From: Azospirillaceae bacterium
GTDB taxonomy: Bacteria; Pseudomonadota; Alphaproteobacteria; Azospirillales; Azospirillaceae
Direction: 5' to 3'
Length of the DNA stretch: 64,000 bases
Assembly: GCA_035645145.1 (NCBI GenBank)
Contig: DASQNC010000025.1
Span: 372,001 to 436,000, forward strand
Shown here in pieces: positions 20,394 through 29,542 of the stretch. A model generated the notes under the pieces. That model saw nothing but the letters and a program-made list of their open reading frames with translations. It searched no databases and was not told the DNA's origin. The position numbers and the translations under genes are program-made. How positions within the stretch are numbered: position 1 is the stretch's first letter; every line of letters begins with the position of its first letter.

Positions 20394-21272
20394 CTAGCGT
20401 TCGTGCGGCAGGCCCGCGGAATTGTGCCGGTCGGTGTCGTACACGCCCGGCAGGTCGGGCATCACCTCTTCGACCGGAGCCGCGAACTCGTACGCGCGAC
20501 GCGCCGACCAATAGCTGTAGAGACTGACCGGAATGGTGAACAGGTAGGCCAGGCCGAGAGCCGCCAGCGTCGGCCATGGCGCGGTGGTCATTGCCATCCC
20601 GACCACGCCAATGCCCAGCAGCACCGGCGCCACCGCCCACTGCGGCACCCGCACCTTCTTGAACGAATAGGTCGGAATCCGGCTGATCAAGAGGAAGGCG
20701 ATCGTCACCGTCCATGCGGCGACGAACAACGGCCTGTCGAGCCAACCCTCGCCCAACTCGAAACTCCCGACCATCGGAAGAAGCACCAACCCCGCCCCGG
20801 CCGGGGCCGGAACACCGGTGAAAAAGCTCTTCGCATAGGCGGGGGGTTCGATGTCCAGGGCGCTGTTGAAGCGTGCAAGCCGCAACGCCATGCACACGGC
20901 GAAAATGAGCGCGGCCCCCCATCCGAGATTGCCGGCCCCCGCCATGACCCAGAGATACAAGACCACCGCGGGTGCCACGCCGAAGCTGATCACGTCGGAC
21001 AGGCTGTCCAGTTCCGCTCCGAACCGGGACTGGGCATTCAGAAGGCGGGCAATGCGGCCGTCGAGGGAGTCCAGAATCGCCGCCACGACGATGGAGATCA
21101 CCGCGGGCCGCCACTCCCCGTTCAGGCCGAACCGCATGGCGGTGAGCCCCGCGCACAGCGCCAGCACCGTCAGCGCGTTCGGCAACAGATGGTTCGGCGT
21201 GAACGTGCGCAGCCGCGGCTTCGTCAACCGCAGCCGACGGGGCCGGCGGCGCAACGCCAGCGGCCGGTTCAT
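20394..21272 (-). CDS. pssA: CDP-diacylglycerol-serine O-phosphatidyltransferase
   Basis: 292 aa membrane enzyme making phosphatidylserine. The CDP-alcohol motif is seen as DSLDGRIARLLNAQSRFGAE followed by LDSLSD. NHLLPNALTVLALCAGLTAMRF at the N-terminus and GVPAPAGAGLVLLP are typical of PssA. The ATG at 21272 shares one base with the psd stop codon (TGATG). The operon order psd-pssA supports the call: Psd decarboxylates the product to phosphatidylethanolamine. Confidence 0.93.
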   Translation of the reverse strand: MNRPLALRRRPRRLRLTKPRLRTFTPNHLLPNALTVLALCAGLTAMRFGLNGEWRPAVISIVVAAILDSLDGRIARLLNAQSRFGAELDSLSDVISFGVAPAVVLYLWVMAGAGNLGWGAALIFAVCMALRLARFNSALDIEPPAYAKSFFTGVPAPAGAGLVLLPMVGSFELGEGWLDRPLFVAAWTVTIAFLLISRIPTYSFKKVRVPQWAVAPVLLGIGVVGMAMTTAPWPTLAALGLAYLFTIPVSLYSYWSARRAYEFAAPVEEVMPDLPGVYDTDRHNSAGLPHER

Positions 21273-22006
21273 CAACGCACCTCGCCCTGGCGCGGCGCCT
21301 CGGAACCATGGAGGTCGGCCAGCACCGTTTCGCCCGCGACGGCACGCTGGCCGACGGCGACCAGGGGCGCCACCCCGTCCGGCAGGTAGACGTCGCAGCG
21401 GCTGCCGAAGCGGATCAGGCCGTACCGTTCCCCGCCGCGCACCGCCGCCCCTTCCTTCGCCCAGCACAGGATCCGCCGCGCCACCAGGCCGGCGATCTGC
21501 ACGACGGCGACGGCGCGGCCGTCGTTCGCGCGGATCAGGGCGGACATGCGTTCGTTCTCGTCGCTCGCCTTGTCGAGCGCCGCATTCACGAACAGGCCGG
21601 GCCGGTAGGCCAAGCGCTCGACGACCCCGTCAACGGGCATGCGGTTCACATGCACGTCGAAAACATTGAGGAAAACGCTGATGCGGGTCAGCGGCTTGTC
21701 GCCCAGCCCGAGTTCGGGCGGCGGTACGGCCGTGGCGATCAGCTGAACCACCCCGTCGGCAGGACTGACGACAAGACCGGGCTTGGTCGGTGTGATCCGG
21801 TCCGGATCACGGAAGAAGAAGGCGCACCAGGCGGTCAGCATGAAGCCGACCCATCCCAGCGGCTGCGCCACAAGGGCCAGCAGTGCGGACACGACCGCGA
21901 AGCCGGCGATGAACGGCCAACCTTCGCGGTGGATGGGGGGAATCGTGCTGCGGATGGTGTCGAGCAGCGTCTGGGATGCGTGGGTCTGGTATGTCATTGT
22001 CACCAT
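21272..22006 (-). CDS. psd: Phosphatidylserine decarboxylase proenzyme
   Basis: 244 aa, the short bacterial form. It is a pyruvoyl enzyme that self-cleaves before a serine near the C-terminus. The cleavage region reads [12 protein letters not shown], a GSR variant of the LGST motif typical of short-form Psd. [23 protein letters not shown] and ILCWAKEG-like segments fit the family. Start is either 22006 (MVTMTYQ) or 21997 (MTYQ); neither has a clear Shine-Dalgarno. Confidence 0.93.
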   Translation of the reverse strand: MVTMTYQTHASQTLLDTIRSTIPPIHREGWPFIAGFAVVSALLALVAQPLGWVGFMLTAWCAFFFRDPDRITPTKPGLVVSPADGVVQLIATAVPPPELGLGDKPLTRISVFLNVFDVHVNRMPVDGVVERLAYRPGLFVNAALDKASDENERMSALIRANDGRAVAVVQIAGLVARRILCWAKEGAAVRGGERYGLIRFGSRCDVYLPDGVAPLVAVGQRAVAGETVLADLHGSEAPRQGEVR

Positions 22007-22033
22007 GCGTCGGGCGCCGGGAAACCGGCCGCG

Positions 22034-23158
22034 TCACCGCTGCGGCAGCGTGAAGATCTGGCCGGGGTAGATGCGGTTCGGATCCTGGATCTGGCCCTGG
22101 TTCGCCTCGTAGATGACCGTATATAGGACACCGCGCCCGTATGCGCGACGGGCGATGCGCCACAAACTCGCACCCGGCTGCACGACGGCGGCCTCTCCGG
22201 CCGGCAGGTCGGCGGGCGGCGCGGTGACCTGGAGCGGGATCTCCGAACGCGCAAGCACCCTGCCCTGCCCGCCGACATGGTCAACGCGGACGGTGTAGAC
22301 GCCGGGCGGGACCGGCGTGGCCGGATGCAGGCGCCAGCGGCCGTTCGCATCCGCCTGCACACGGCCGAGAAGCGCCCCGTCCAGGTACACCTGCAAGGTG
22401 GCACCGGGCTGGGCGCGCCCACTCAGGACGACGTTGCCGGACGGGTCGTAGTCCACGACCTCGATGGCCACTGCCCCCGGCGGAAGCCGCGGGGGTGCCG
22501 ACGCGGCGGTACGTCCCCCCTCCTGCCCCGTCTCCGGGAGGGATGCGGTCGCGGGAACCTGCAACACGGTCGAGGGGCCGGATCCCTCCCGCGGGACGAT
22601 CAGCGCCAAGGCTCCGGCCGGTGCCCCCCGGGCGTCCGGGGTGTGCGGTTGTCCGGCAACATCGCGGGTACGCTCCGGCACGACGACCACGACGCTCTCG
22701 GACGAGGGCACGGGTGCGGCCCCGCCGGGATTGCGGGCGTCGAGGCTCAGTTCCCGGCCGCCGGGTCGAAGCGGTTGTCCGGGCACCAGCATCCATTCGC
22801 CACGGGCATCGGCGGTGGCTTCCCCGACCACGGACGTTCCGTCGCGGATGATGATGCGGGCGTCCGGTGCCGCACGTCCGGCCAGAACGGCCCGCCCGTC
22901 CGGTTCCACACGGACGATGTCGAAGCTGGGTTCAACCGCTGCCGGCCCGGCCGGCCCGGTCATCGGGTCCGCTGGGGATGCGGAGGTGCCGGGAGCCGGC
23001 GGCGCAGTGGTGACGGATGCGGGGGGGCCGGATGCGGGGAGCGCGACCGTCGCGGCCACCTGAACGGTTGGTTCGGGCGACTGCGCATACCAGCCCACGG
23101 CAATTCCGCCGGCCGCGACGAGGACGCCCACCCCTGTGAGCAACACCGTACGCTTCAC
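22034..23158 (-). CDS. LysM-domain envelope protein with Ig-like repeats
   Basis: 374 aa. Residues 1-26 form an N-terminal membrane anchor or signal (MKRTVLLTGVGVLVAAGGIAVGW). A Pro/Ala-rich linker follows. Two copies of a bacterial Ig-like unit are visible: VLAGRAAPDARIIIRDG, then ATADARGEWMLVPG; and VLSGRAQPGATLQVYLDG, then VQADANGRWRLHP. A C-terminal LysM domain (about 325-373, GASLWRIARRAYGRGVLYTVIYEANQ) should bind peptidoglycan. This architecture recurs in alphaproteobacteria without a defined role. It lies 28 bp upstream of psd on the same strand. Confidence 0.85.
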   Translation of the reverse strand: MKRTVLLTGVGVLVAAGGIAVGWYAQSPEPTVQVAATVALPASGPPASVTTAPPAPGTSASPADPMTGPAGPAAVEPSFDIVRVEPDGRAVLAGRAAPDARIIIRDGTSVVGEATADARGEWMLVPGQPLRPGGRELSLDARNPGGAAPVPSSESVVVVVPERTRDVAGQPHTPDARGAPAGALALIVPREGSGPSTVLQVPATASLPETGQEGGRTAASAPPRLPPGAVAIEVVDYDPSGNVVLSGRAQPGATLQVYLDGALLGRVQADANGRWRLHPATPVPPGVYTVRVDHVGGQGRVLARSEIPLQVTAPPADLPAGEAAVVQPGASLWRIARRAYGRGVLYTVIYEANQGQIQDPNRIYPGQIFTLPQR

Positions 23159-23278
23159 ACCAACCGCCTTCCCGTCAGGAACACTCCATTACGAGTCAAT
23201 CAAGTATGCGGGCAAAGCCCCGCGTCAAACGGGGCTACCACTGTCGCGCCACCCGGTACCCGACCTTGACCGGCCAAT

Positions 23279-24184
23279 TCACGGCAGGGGACCAACGCCC
23301 TTCAGGTAGACCGCGATGGCGTTCCGATCCTCCGCCGTCAACTTGGAGGTGCTGTTGCGCACAACCTCGGCCATCGGGCCTCCAATGGAGTCCCCATCGG
23401 GGGTCAGACCGGTTTCCAGCATGAACACGATGTCATCCGCGCTCCAGTCACCGAGGCCACCGTCCGATGGCGTGATGTTCGGGACCTTTTCGCCTTCGGG
23501 ACCGGCTTCGTTCCCGGCGAGATAGCGGTCCGACTGCAGACCGCCCAGCCGGTTGCGCGGCGTATGGCACTCCCCGCAATGGCCCAGCACGTCCACAAGA
23601 TAGCGCCCGCGGTTCCACTCCCGGCTTTGCCCCGGCTCGTCCGGAAGAGGGCCGGTTTCGAGATGGAGCAGTTGCCACACGGGCAGCAGGAAACGCCAGC
23701 CGAACGGCGGCGGAACCTCGTGGGGGCGGTTGGCTTGGGCAGAGGCCGGCTGTACCCGCAGATAGGCCCATAGGTCACGGGCATCCTGGTCCGTCATGCG
23801 GGCATAGGAGGTGTAGGGAAACGCCGGGAAATAGCGGTGTCCCTGGGGAGAGACGCCGGCCCGCAGCGCCCGCATGAAGTCCTGCTCGCTCCACGCGCCG
23901 ATCCCGTGGATTGGATCCGGCGTGATGTTGGGGCTGTGGAACGCACCAAAAGGCGTGCCGAGCCGGCGCCCGCCGGCAAGGCGCTCGCCCCCTTCCATCG
24001 TATGGCAACCAAGGCAACCAGCGGCGTTGAAGACGTATTCGCCACGCCGGACCGCCTGAGAGTCGGGCGGAGCGGCGCCGGGGACGACGGCCGACTGCCC
24101 CCCGCCATCGTGCGCACCCTGCCCGCAGGCGGCCACCAGGACCCCCAGCAGCAGTGCGCAAAGGCGGAGGCCCGGCCCTGTCAT
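23279..24184 (-). CDS. Dihaem cytochrome c lipoprotein
   Basis: 301 aa. A lipobox-like LLLGVLVAAC near residue 20 suggests a lipid-anchored periplasmic protein. Two c-type haem motifs are visible: CLGCH (about residue 57) and CGECH (about residue 200). Each is followed by the PNITPD/PNITPS motif seen in cytochrome subunits of membrane alcohol and aldehyde dehydrogenases. No dehydrogenase subunit is adjacent, so the electron donor is unknown. Its ATG overlaps the stop of the cytochrome c' gene by 4 bp, showing cotranscription. Confidence 0.88.
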   Translation of the reverse strand: MTGPGLRLCALLLGVLVAACGQGAHDGGGQSAVVPGAAPPDSQAVRRGEYVFNAAGCLGCHTMEGGERLAGGRRLGTPFGAFHSPNITPDPIHGIGAWSEQDFMRALRAGVSPQGHRYFPAFPYTSYARMTDQDARDLWAYLRVQPASAQANRPHEVPPPFGWRFLLPVWQLLHLETGPLPDEPGQSREWNRGRYLVDVLGHCGECHTPRNRLGGLQSDRYLAGNEAGPEGEKVPNITPSDGGLGDWSADDIVFMLETGLTPDGDSIGGPMAEVVRNSTSKLTAEDRNAIAVYLKGVGPLP

Positions 24185-24654
24185 TTCGCGCGGAACGCTT
24201 CGTGGCAGGCGCCGCAGGCCTGGCCGACGCCACCGAACGCGGCCTTGATCTGCTCGGGATCGTTGGATGCGGCCGCCTTGGAAAGGGTGGCACTGGCCGT
24301 CTGCATGCCTTTCACGACGTCCTCGAGCTTGGCGGGCTGCTGCCAGATCTCGGGCTTTGCCTTGCTGTTGCCCACTCCCTGCTGACTTCCGGGAGGGAAC
24401 AGCTGGGTGAGATTCCTCGAAACCTCCTCAATGGTCGCCGACGCGGCCTGGACCTCCTGCACCGACCCTTGGTTCTGGCGCACATACTGCGTCAGGACGC
24501 GGACGGCGCTGCCATAGCGCTTCATCTGCGTCTGGCGCTGCTCGACCTGCTGTTCGAGCGCGGACTGGGCACCGGCCGGAACAGGGGCGCCAAAAGTGCC
24601 CGCCGCCAGAACGGCGGCGACCCCCGATGCGAAAAGGATCCGTGACAACCGCAT
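24181..24654 (-). CDS. Cytochrome c' (c-prime)
   Basis: 157 aa. Signal peptide about 1-29 (MRLSRILFASGVAAVLAAG, ending PAGAQS). The mature part is an all-helical four-helix bundle with a single C-terminal haem motif CGACHEAFRAK. C-terminal CxxCH and low complexity of helices match cytochrome c', a high-spin protein that binds NO and CO. The ATG at 24654 is chosen over an upstream in-frame Met because it starts the signal peptide. Confidence 0.9.
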   Translation of the reverse strand: MRLSRILFASGVAAVLAAGTFGAPVPAGAQSALEQQVEQRQTQMKRYGSAVRVLTQYVRQNQGSVQEVQAASATIEEVSRNLTQLFPPGSQQGVGNSKAKPEIWQQPAKLEDVVKGMQTASATLSKAAASNDPEQIKAAFGGVGQACGACHEAFRAK

Positions 24655-24824
24655 GTGATGCCCCCTCCTGGTTTGTGCCGCGAGTACTATCCCGCGTTCG
24701 CCCGTGTTACCCGAGCATGGATACTCTACGTTCGAGGCGAGTGGTTTTCGAGCATGCATCTGTGAAAATTGCCGACCGCGCGTTGCCCTGCGGCAACGAT
24801 CCGATCACCGACAGGCGACAATCC

Positions 24825-25409
24825 ATGAGCAGCATTCGTTCCGTCTGCGTGTACTGCGGTTCGTCAAGCCGTGTGAGCGACACCTACAAGGAGGCCGCCC
24901 ATGACCTCGGCACGTTGCTGGGGCGCGCGGGATTGCAGGTTGTCTACGGAGGCGGACGGGTCGGCCTGATGGGCATCGTCGCCGACGCGGCACTGGCCCA
25001 AGGCACCCAGGTGGTCGGCATCATCCCCGAGCACATCCAGGTGCTGGAGGTCGAGCATACCGGCTTGAGCGAACTGCATGTCGTCGACAGCATGCATACC
25101 CGCAAGCGCATGATGGTGGAGCGGTCCGATGCCTTCGTGATCCTGCCCGGGGGGCTCGGTACGTTGGACGAGATGTTCGAGATCCTCACATGGAAGCAGC
25201 TCCACCTGCACGACAAGCCCGTGGTGGTGGTGGACGTCGGCGGCTATTGGCGTCCGCTGGTGGACATGGTGCGGCACATCATTTCCGAAGGGTTCGCCCG
25301 ACCGGGGCACCTCGATCTGTTCCATGTCGTCAGTGGGCCGGACGAGGTGCTGGACGCCTTCTCGCGCGCGCCGGAATCCGTCATCGAACCCGAAACCAAG
25401 TGGCTTTAG
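24825..25409 (+). CDS. LOG-family nucleotide 5'-monophosphate phosphoribohydrolase
   Basis: 194 aa. The motif PGGLGTLDE (108-116) and the upstream MHTRKRMM (90-97) define the LOG (TIGR00730) family. These enzymes release free base from nucleotide monophosphates, including cytokinin riboside 5'-phosphates. CVYCGSSSR and VVYGGGRVGLMG form the Rossmann-like nucleotide site. Whether cytokinin is a physiological product cannot be told. The ATG at 24825 (MSSIRSVCVY) is preferred over a much longer frame overlapping the divergent cytochrome promoter region. Confidence 0.9.
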   Translation: MSSIRSVCVYCGSSSRVSDTYKEAAHDLGTLLGRAGLQVVYGGGRVGLMGIVADAALAQGTQVVGIIPEHIQVLEVEHTGLSELHVVDSMHTRKRMMVERSDAFVILPGGLGTLDEMFEILTWKQLHLHDKPVVVVDVGGYWRPLVDMVRHIISEGFARPGHLDLFHVVSGPDEVLDAFSRAPESVIEPETKWL

Positions 25410-25416
25410 GGCTCCT

Positions 25417-25444
25417 TTGACCCGCGCGGCCCCGGTGCTATAAG
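25417..25444 (+). promoter_or_regulatory. Sigma-70-type promoter of icd
   Basis: TTGACC (25417-25422) and TATAAG (25439-25444) are separated by 16 bp. A start point near 25451 would give a short leader to the icd ATG at 25479. Confidence 0.65.
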
Positions 25445-25478
25445 GCCAGCCTTCGAAATTCGAACCAGGGCGCGTATC

Positions 25479-26693
25479 ATGCCGAAGATCAAGGTCCAAA
25501 ACCCCGTCGTCGAGATCGACGGCGACGAGATGACCCGCATCATCTGGCAGTGGATCAAGGACAAGCTGATCCTGCCGCACCTGGACATTGAGCTGAAGTA
25601 CTTCGACCTCGGGATCGAGCACCGCGACAAGACCGAGGACAAGGTCACCGTCGAGGCGGCCGAGGCGATCAAGACCTACGGCGTGGGCGTCAAGTGCGCC
25701 ACCATCACGCCGGACGAGGCCCGGGTTGCCGAATTCAATCTGAAGAAGATGTGGAAGTCCCCGAATGGGACGATCCGCAACATCCTGGGCGGAACCGTCT
25801 TCCGCGAGCCGATCATCTGCAAGAACGTGCCGCGGCTGGTTCCCGGCTGGACCAAGCCCATCGTGATCGGGCGCCACGCATTCGGCGACCAGTACCGTGC
25901 GACCGATTTCAAGGTGCCCGGTCCCGGCAAGCTGACGATGACCTTCACGCCGGCTGGCGGCGGCCAGCCCCAGACCTTCGAGGTGTTCGACTTCCCGGGC
26001 GCCGGCGTCGCCATGGGCATGTACAACCTCGACGAATCCATCACGGGGTTCGCGCGCGCCTGCTTCAACTACGCGCTGTCGCGGAAGTACCCGCTGTACC
26101 TGTCGACCAAGAACACGATCCTCAAGGGCTACGACGGGCGCTTCAAGGACATCTTCGCCGAGGTCTACGAGAGCGAGTTCAAGGGCCGGTTCCAGGCCGC
26201 CGGGCTGACCTACGAGCACCGCCTGATCGACGACATGGTCGCCGCCGCCCTGAAGTGGGAGGGCGGGTTCGTCTGGGCGTGCAAGAACTACGACGGCGAC
26301 GTGCAGTCCGACACGGTGGCCCAGGGCTTCGGTTCGCTCGGCCTGATGACCTCGGTGCTGCTGACGCCCGACGGCCGGACCGTCGAGGCCGAGGCCGCCC
26401 ACGGCACGGTCACGCGCCACTACCGCGAGTACCAGAAGGGCCGCGAAACCTCGACCAACCCCATCGCGTCGATCTTCGCCTGGACGCAGGGCCTGCGCTA
26501 CCGCGGCAAGTTCGACGGCACGCCGGATGTCGTCCGCTTCGCCGACACGCTGGAGCGGGTCTGCGTCGAGACGGTCGAAAGCGGCAAGATGACCAAGGAT
26601 CTGGCCATCCTGATCGGCCCCGACCAGCCCTGGCAGACCACCAACCAGTTCCTGGAAACCCTGGCGGCGAACCTGGACAAGGCCCTCGCCTGA
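25479..26693 (+). CDS. icd: NADP-dependent isocitrate dehydrogenase (eukaryote-like type)
   Basis: 404 aa. TCA-cycle enzyme converting isocitrate to 2-oxoglutarate. It belongs to the homodimeric subfamily shared with eukaryotes: [14 protein letters not shown] at the start, [19 protein letters not shown] for isocitrate binding, [24 protein letters not shown] with metal-binding Asp, and [11 protein letters not shown] for NADP specificity. It stands alone downstream of a clear promoter, and the ammonia-lyase gene follows on the same strand. Confidence 0.96.
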   Translation: MPKIKVQNPVVEIDGDEMTRIIWQWIKDKLILPHLDIELKYFDLGIEHRDKTEDKVTVEAAEAIKTYGVGVKCATITPDEARVAEFNLKKMWKSPNGTIRNILGGTVFREPIICKNVPRLVPGWTKPIVIGRHAFGDQYRATDFKVPGPGKLTMTFTPAGGGQPQTFEVFDFPGAGVAMGMYNLDESITGFARACFNYALSRKYPLYLSTKNTILKGYDGRFKDIFAEVYESEFKGRFQAAGLTYEHRLIDDMVAAALKWEGGFVWACKNYDGDVQSDTVAQGFGSLGLMTSVLLTPDGRTVEAEAAHGTVTRHYREYQKGRETSTNPIASIFAWTQGLRYRGKFDGTPDVVRFADTLERVCVETVESGKMTKDLAILIGPDQPWQTTNQFLETLAANLDKALA

Positions 26694-26705
26694 AAACAGC
26701 AAGTC

Positions 26706-26731
26706 GGCGCCCGGTCGGACGGCCGGGCGCC
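26706..26731 (+). terminator. GC-rich hairpin between icd and the ammonia-lyase gene
   Basis: A 9-bp stem (GGCGCCCGG / CCGGGCGCC) with an 8-nt loop begins 12 bp after the icd stop. No T-run follows, so it may stabilise the icd mRNA end or partly terminate transcription. Confidence 0.35.
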
Positions 26732-26749
26732 CGCCCACCGGAGCGCCGA

Positions 26750-27961
26750 ATGATCGATCTCGACGACATCCGCAGGGCGCGGGAAGCGCTCGCGGGCGAG
26801 TTGCCCGTGACACCGACCGTGCCGGCCCCACGCCTGTCCCGCCAACTCGGGGCGGATCTCTGGCTGAAGCTGGAGAACCAGCACTACACGGGCTCCTTCA
26901 AGGAGCGCGGTGCGCTGAACAAGCTGAAGCACCTGCCGGCCAGCGAGGCAAAGGCGGGCGTGATCGCGATGTCGGCCGGAAACCACGCCCAGGGCGTGGC
27001 GTTCCATGCCAATCGTCTGGGCATCCCGGCCACGATCGTGATGCCGAAGGGCACCCCCTTCACGAAGGTCGAGCGGACCGAAGCCTATGGCGCCCGCGTG
27101 CTGCTGCATGGCGAGAACCTGAGCGAGGCCGAGGCGTTCGCCCGTGAAACCGCGTCCAAGGAAGGGCTCGGGTTCGTCCACCCCTATGACGATCCCCTGA
27201 TCATTGCCGGCCAGGGCACCGCAGGCCTCGAGATTTTGGACGCCCTGCCCGACGTGGATACCGTCGTGGTCCCCATCGGCGGTGGCGGGCTGATTTCCGG
27301 CATTGCGACGGCGGTCAAGGCGTTGCGCCCGGGGATTCGGGTGATCGGGGTCCAATCCGCCCTCTATCCTTCGATGTACCAGGCTCTGCGGGGCGAGGAG
27401 CCGAAGTGCGGCGGCGCGTCGGTGGCGGAGGGCATCGCCGTGAAGGCGCCCGGCCGGATCGCGCGGGAGATCATCGGCCACCTCGTGGACGAGATCCTGC
27501 TTGTGGACGAGACGGCCTTGGAAAAGGCGGTCGATGTCCTCGCAACCGTCCAGAAGCAGGTGGTCGAAGGCGCGGGTGCGGCGGGTGTCGCCGCCATGAT
27601 CGCCCATCCGGACCGGTTTGCGGGGCGCAAGGTCGCCGCGGTCCTGTGCGGGGGTAATATCGACCCGCGCGTGCTGGCCTCGATCCTGATGCGCGGACTG
27701 GTGCGCGAGCGCCGAGTCGTGCAGCTCCGCATCGAGATCACCGATTCCCCCGGCGTGCTGGGAAAGGTTGCCGCCCTGCTGGGCGAGGCCGGCGCCAACA
27801 TCATCGAGGTCTATCACAAGCGCCTGTTCCACAATGTCCCGGTCAAGATGGCCGAGATCGACGTGGTGCTGGAGACCCGCGACCGGACCCATGTGGATGC
27901 GGTCATTGCCAAATTGGCCGCAGCCGGGTTCCCGACCTCTCTTCTGTCCGAAGTGTCCTGA
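26750..27961 (+). CDS. Threonine ammonia-lyase (biosynthetic or catabolic, ACT-containing)
   Basis: 403 aa PLP enzyme converting threonine (or serine) to 2-oxobutyrate (or pyruvate) and ammonia. The PLP lysine is Lys51 in TGSFKERGA. The glycine loop PIGGGGLISGIATAV and serine site CGGNIDPR are present. One C-terminal ACT domain (about 328-403, LRIEITDSPGVLGKVAALL) makes it the single-ACT type, longer than TdcB and shorter than two-ACT IlvA. Candidate names are ilvA or tdcB; I leave the symbol empty. The ATG at 26750 starts MIDLDDIRRAREA. Confidence 0.92.
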   Translation: MIDLDDIRRAREALAGELPVTPTVPAPRLSRQLGADLWLKLENQHYTGSFKERGALNKLKHLPASEAKAGVIAMSAGNHAQGVAFHANRLGIPATIVMPKGTPFTKVERTEAYGARVLLHGENLSEAEAFARETASKEGLGFVHPYDDPLIIAGQGTAGLEILDALPDVDTVVVPIGGGGLISGIATAVKALRPGIRVIGVQSALYPSMYQALRGEEPKCGGASVAEGIAVKAPGRIAREIIGHLVDEILLVDETALEKAVDVLATVQKQVVEGAGAAGVAAMIAHPDRFAGRKVAAVLCGGNIDPRVLASILMRGLVRERRVVQLRIEITDSPGVLGKVAALLGEAGANIIEVYHKRLFHNVPVKMAEIDVVLETRDRTHVDAVIAKLAAAGFPTSLLSEVS

Positions 27962-27982
27962 AGCGGGCGCCGCCCGCTGCGA

Positions 27983-28471
27983 TCAGGCGGTTGCCGGGCC
28001 GAGTTCGGCGTAGGCGCCGCGGAAATAGAGCAGCGGGCGGCCGCCACCGGCGTGGGCAAGCCGCACCACTTCGCCCACCAGGATCACGTGGTCGCCACCG
28101 TCGTGCACGGCGCGCAGCTCGCATTCCAGCGTGCTCAGGCACCCCGCGAGCAATGGGCAGCCGCCCAGCCCGGGGGTGTATTCGACGCGGTCGAAACGGT
28201 CGGCAACCGGCGACGCGAACCGTGCCGAGATGGCGCGCTGCCCCTCCTCAAGGATGTTGACCGCAAATCGCCCGGTCTGCGCGAACGCCTCCAGACACTG
28301 TGTTCCGCGGTCGATGCAGAACAGCACCAGTGGCGGATCCAGCGACACGGAGGTGAAGGAGTTGACGGTCAGGCCGATGGGCGCGCCCGTCCCATCGGTC
28401 GTGGTGACGACGGCTATCCCTGTCGCGAAGAATCCCAGGGCATCGCGGAACATCCGCTGATCGATTGTCAT
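27983..28471 (-). CDS. Flavin reductase-like (FMN-binding split-barrel) protein
   Basis: 162 aa. The domain carries MFRDALGFFATGIAVVTTTDGTGAPIGLTVNSFTSVSLDPP, typical of the short flavin reductases that supply reduced flavin to two-component monooxygenases. GDHVILVGEVVRL and YFRGAYAELG near the end fit. No oxygenase partner is adjacent, so the physiological partner is unknown. The ATG at 28471 (MTIDQRMFRDAL) is preferred to a 48-bp longer frame. Confidence 0.88.
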   Translation of the reverse strand: MTIDQRMFRDALGFFATGIAVVTTTDGTGAPIGLTVNSFTSVSLDPPLVLFCIDRGTQCLEAFAQTGRFAVNILEEGQRAISARFASPVADRFDRVEYTPGLGGCPLLAGCLSTLECELRAVHDGGDHVILVGEVVRLAHAGGGRPLLYFRGAYAELGPATA

Positions 28472-28651
28472 GGGGGCGGAATCAACCGGGCAATCGGAAC
28501 CACAGCAAAGTGGACCCATCCCCCACCGGCTTCAAGCCTGCGTGTTCGAAAGAAAGGGCCAAGGGTCCTTGCCGCCTTTTTTGGAGGTAACCAAACCGGC
28601 TAGGCTGTATAGTGCGCCGCAACGCTCGCGCGTACCAGGAGCCTTTCCCCC

Positions 28652-29512
28652 ATGATGTTGATCGTCGGTTTGCTCGTCGTGGTCGTGTGCACCCTTGGCG
28701 GCTATGCCGCCATGGGTGGCAAGCTCCTCGTGCTTTGGCAGCCGTTCGAGCTGGTGATCATCGGCGGCGCCGCTGTGGGAGCGTTCCTCATCGCCAACCC
28801 GCGCGACGTGGCCATCGCTGCGGCCCGTGGATTCGGCCGTGCCATGCGGGGCGCCAAATTCAAGCGTGAACACTACTTGGAACTGCTCACCATGCAGTAC
28901 CAGGTGTTCAAGGTCGCCAAGACCCGCGGCCTGCTGGCGCTCGAACAGCATATCGAGAAGCCGCGCGAAAGCACCCTGTTCGCCCAGTTCCCCCTGTTCT
29001 TCAACGAAACGCACGCGGTCACCTTCCTCACCGACTACCTCCGCCTGATGACGCTCGGGTCCGACAACCCGCACGAGATCGAGGCGCTGATGGACGAGGA
29101 GATCGAGACCCACCACCACGAGGCCACACAGGTGGCGCATGCGCTCCAGATCATGTCCGACGGCCTGCCGGCGCTCGGCATCGTGGCGGCGGTGCTGGGC
29201 GTCATCAAGACCATGGGCTCCATTACGGAACCGCCGGAAATCCTGGGCAAGCTGATCGGCGGCGCGCTGGTCGGCACGTTCCTGGGCGTGTGGCTCTCCT
29301 ACGGCTTCATCGGACCGATCGCGTCGATCCTGAAGCAGATCGCCGACGCCGAACTGAAGTATCTGCAGTGCATGAAGGCGGGGCTCCTGGCTCACCTGCA
29401 CGGATCCGCCCCCGCCATCTCGGTCGAGTATGCCCGCAAGGCGCTCGCGTCCGAGGTGCGCCCCTCGTTCTACGAGGTCGAAGAGGCCTGCGCGGCCCTG
29501 CCGCCGGCCTGA
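28652..29512 (+). CDS. motA: Flagellar motor stator protein MotA
   Basis: 286 aa with four hydrophobic segments: two at the N-terminus, then a large cytoplasmic loop, then ALGIVAAVLGVIKTMG and GALVGTFLGVWLSYGFIGPI. The latter two line the ion channel with MotB. PPEILGKLIGGALVGTF is the MotA signature. It forms an operon with motB, 30 bp apart. Other flagellar genes are not in the window. Confidence 0.94.
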   Translation: MMLIVGLLVVVVCTLGGYAAMGGKLLVLWQPFELVIIGGAAVGAFLIANPRDVAIAAARGFGRAMRGAKFKREHYLELLTMQYQVFKVAKTRGLLALEQHIEKPRESTLFAQFPLFFNETHAVTFLTDYLRLMTLGSDNPHEIEALMDEEIETHHHEATQVAHALQIMSDGLPALGIVAAVLGVIKTMGSITEPPEILGKLIGGALVGTFLGVWLSYGFIGPIASILKQIADAELKYLQCMKAGLLAHLHGSAPAISVEYARKALASEVRPSFYEVEEACAALPPA

Positions 29513-29542
29513 TACCGGCCTTACGAAGACAAGGGGGGCATC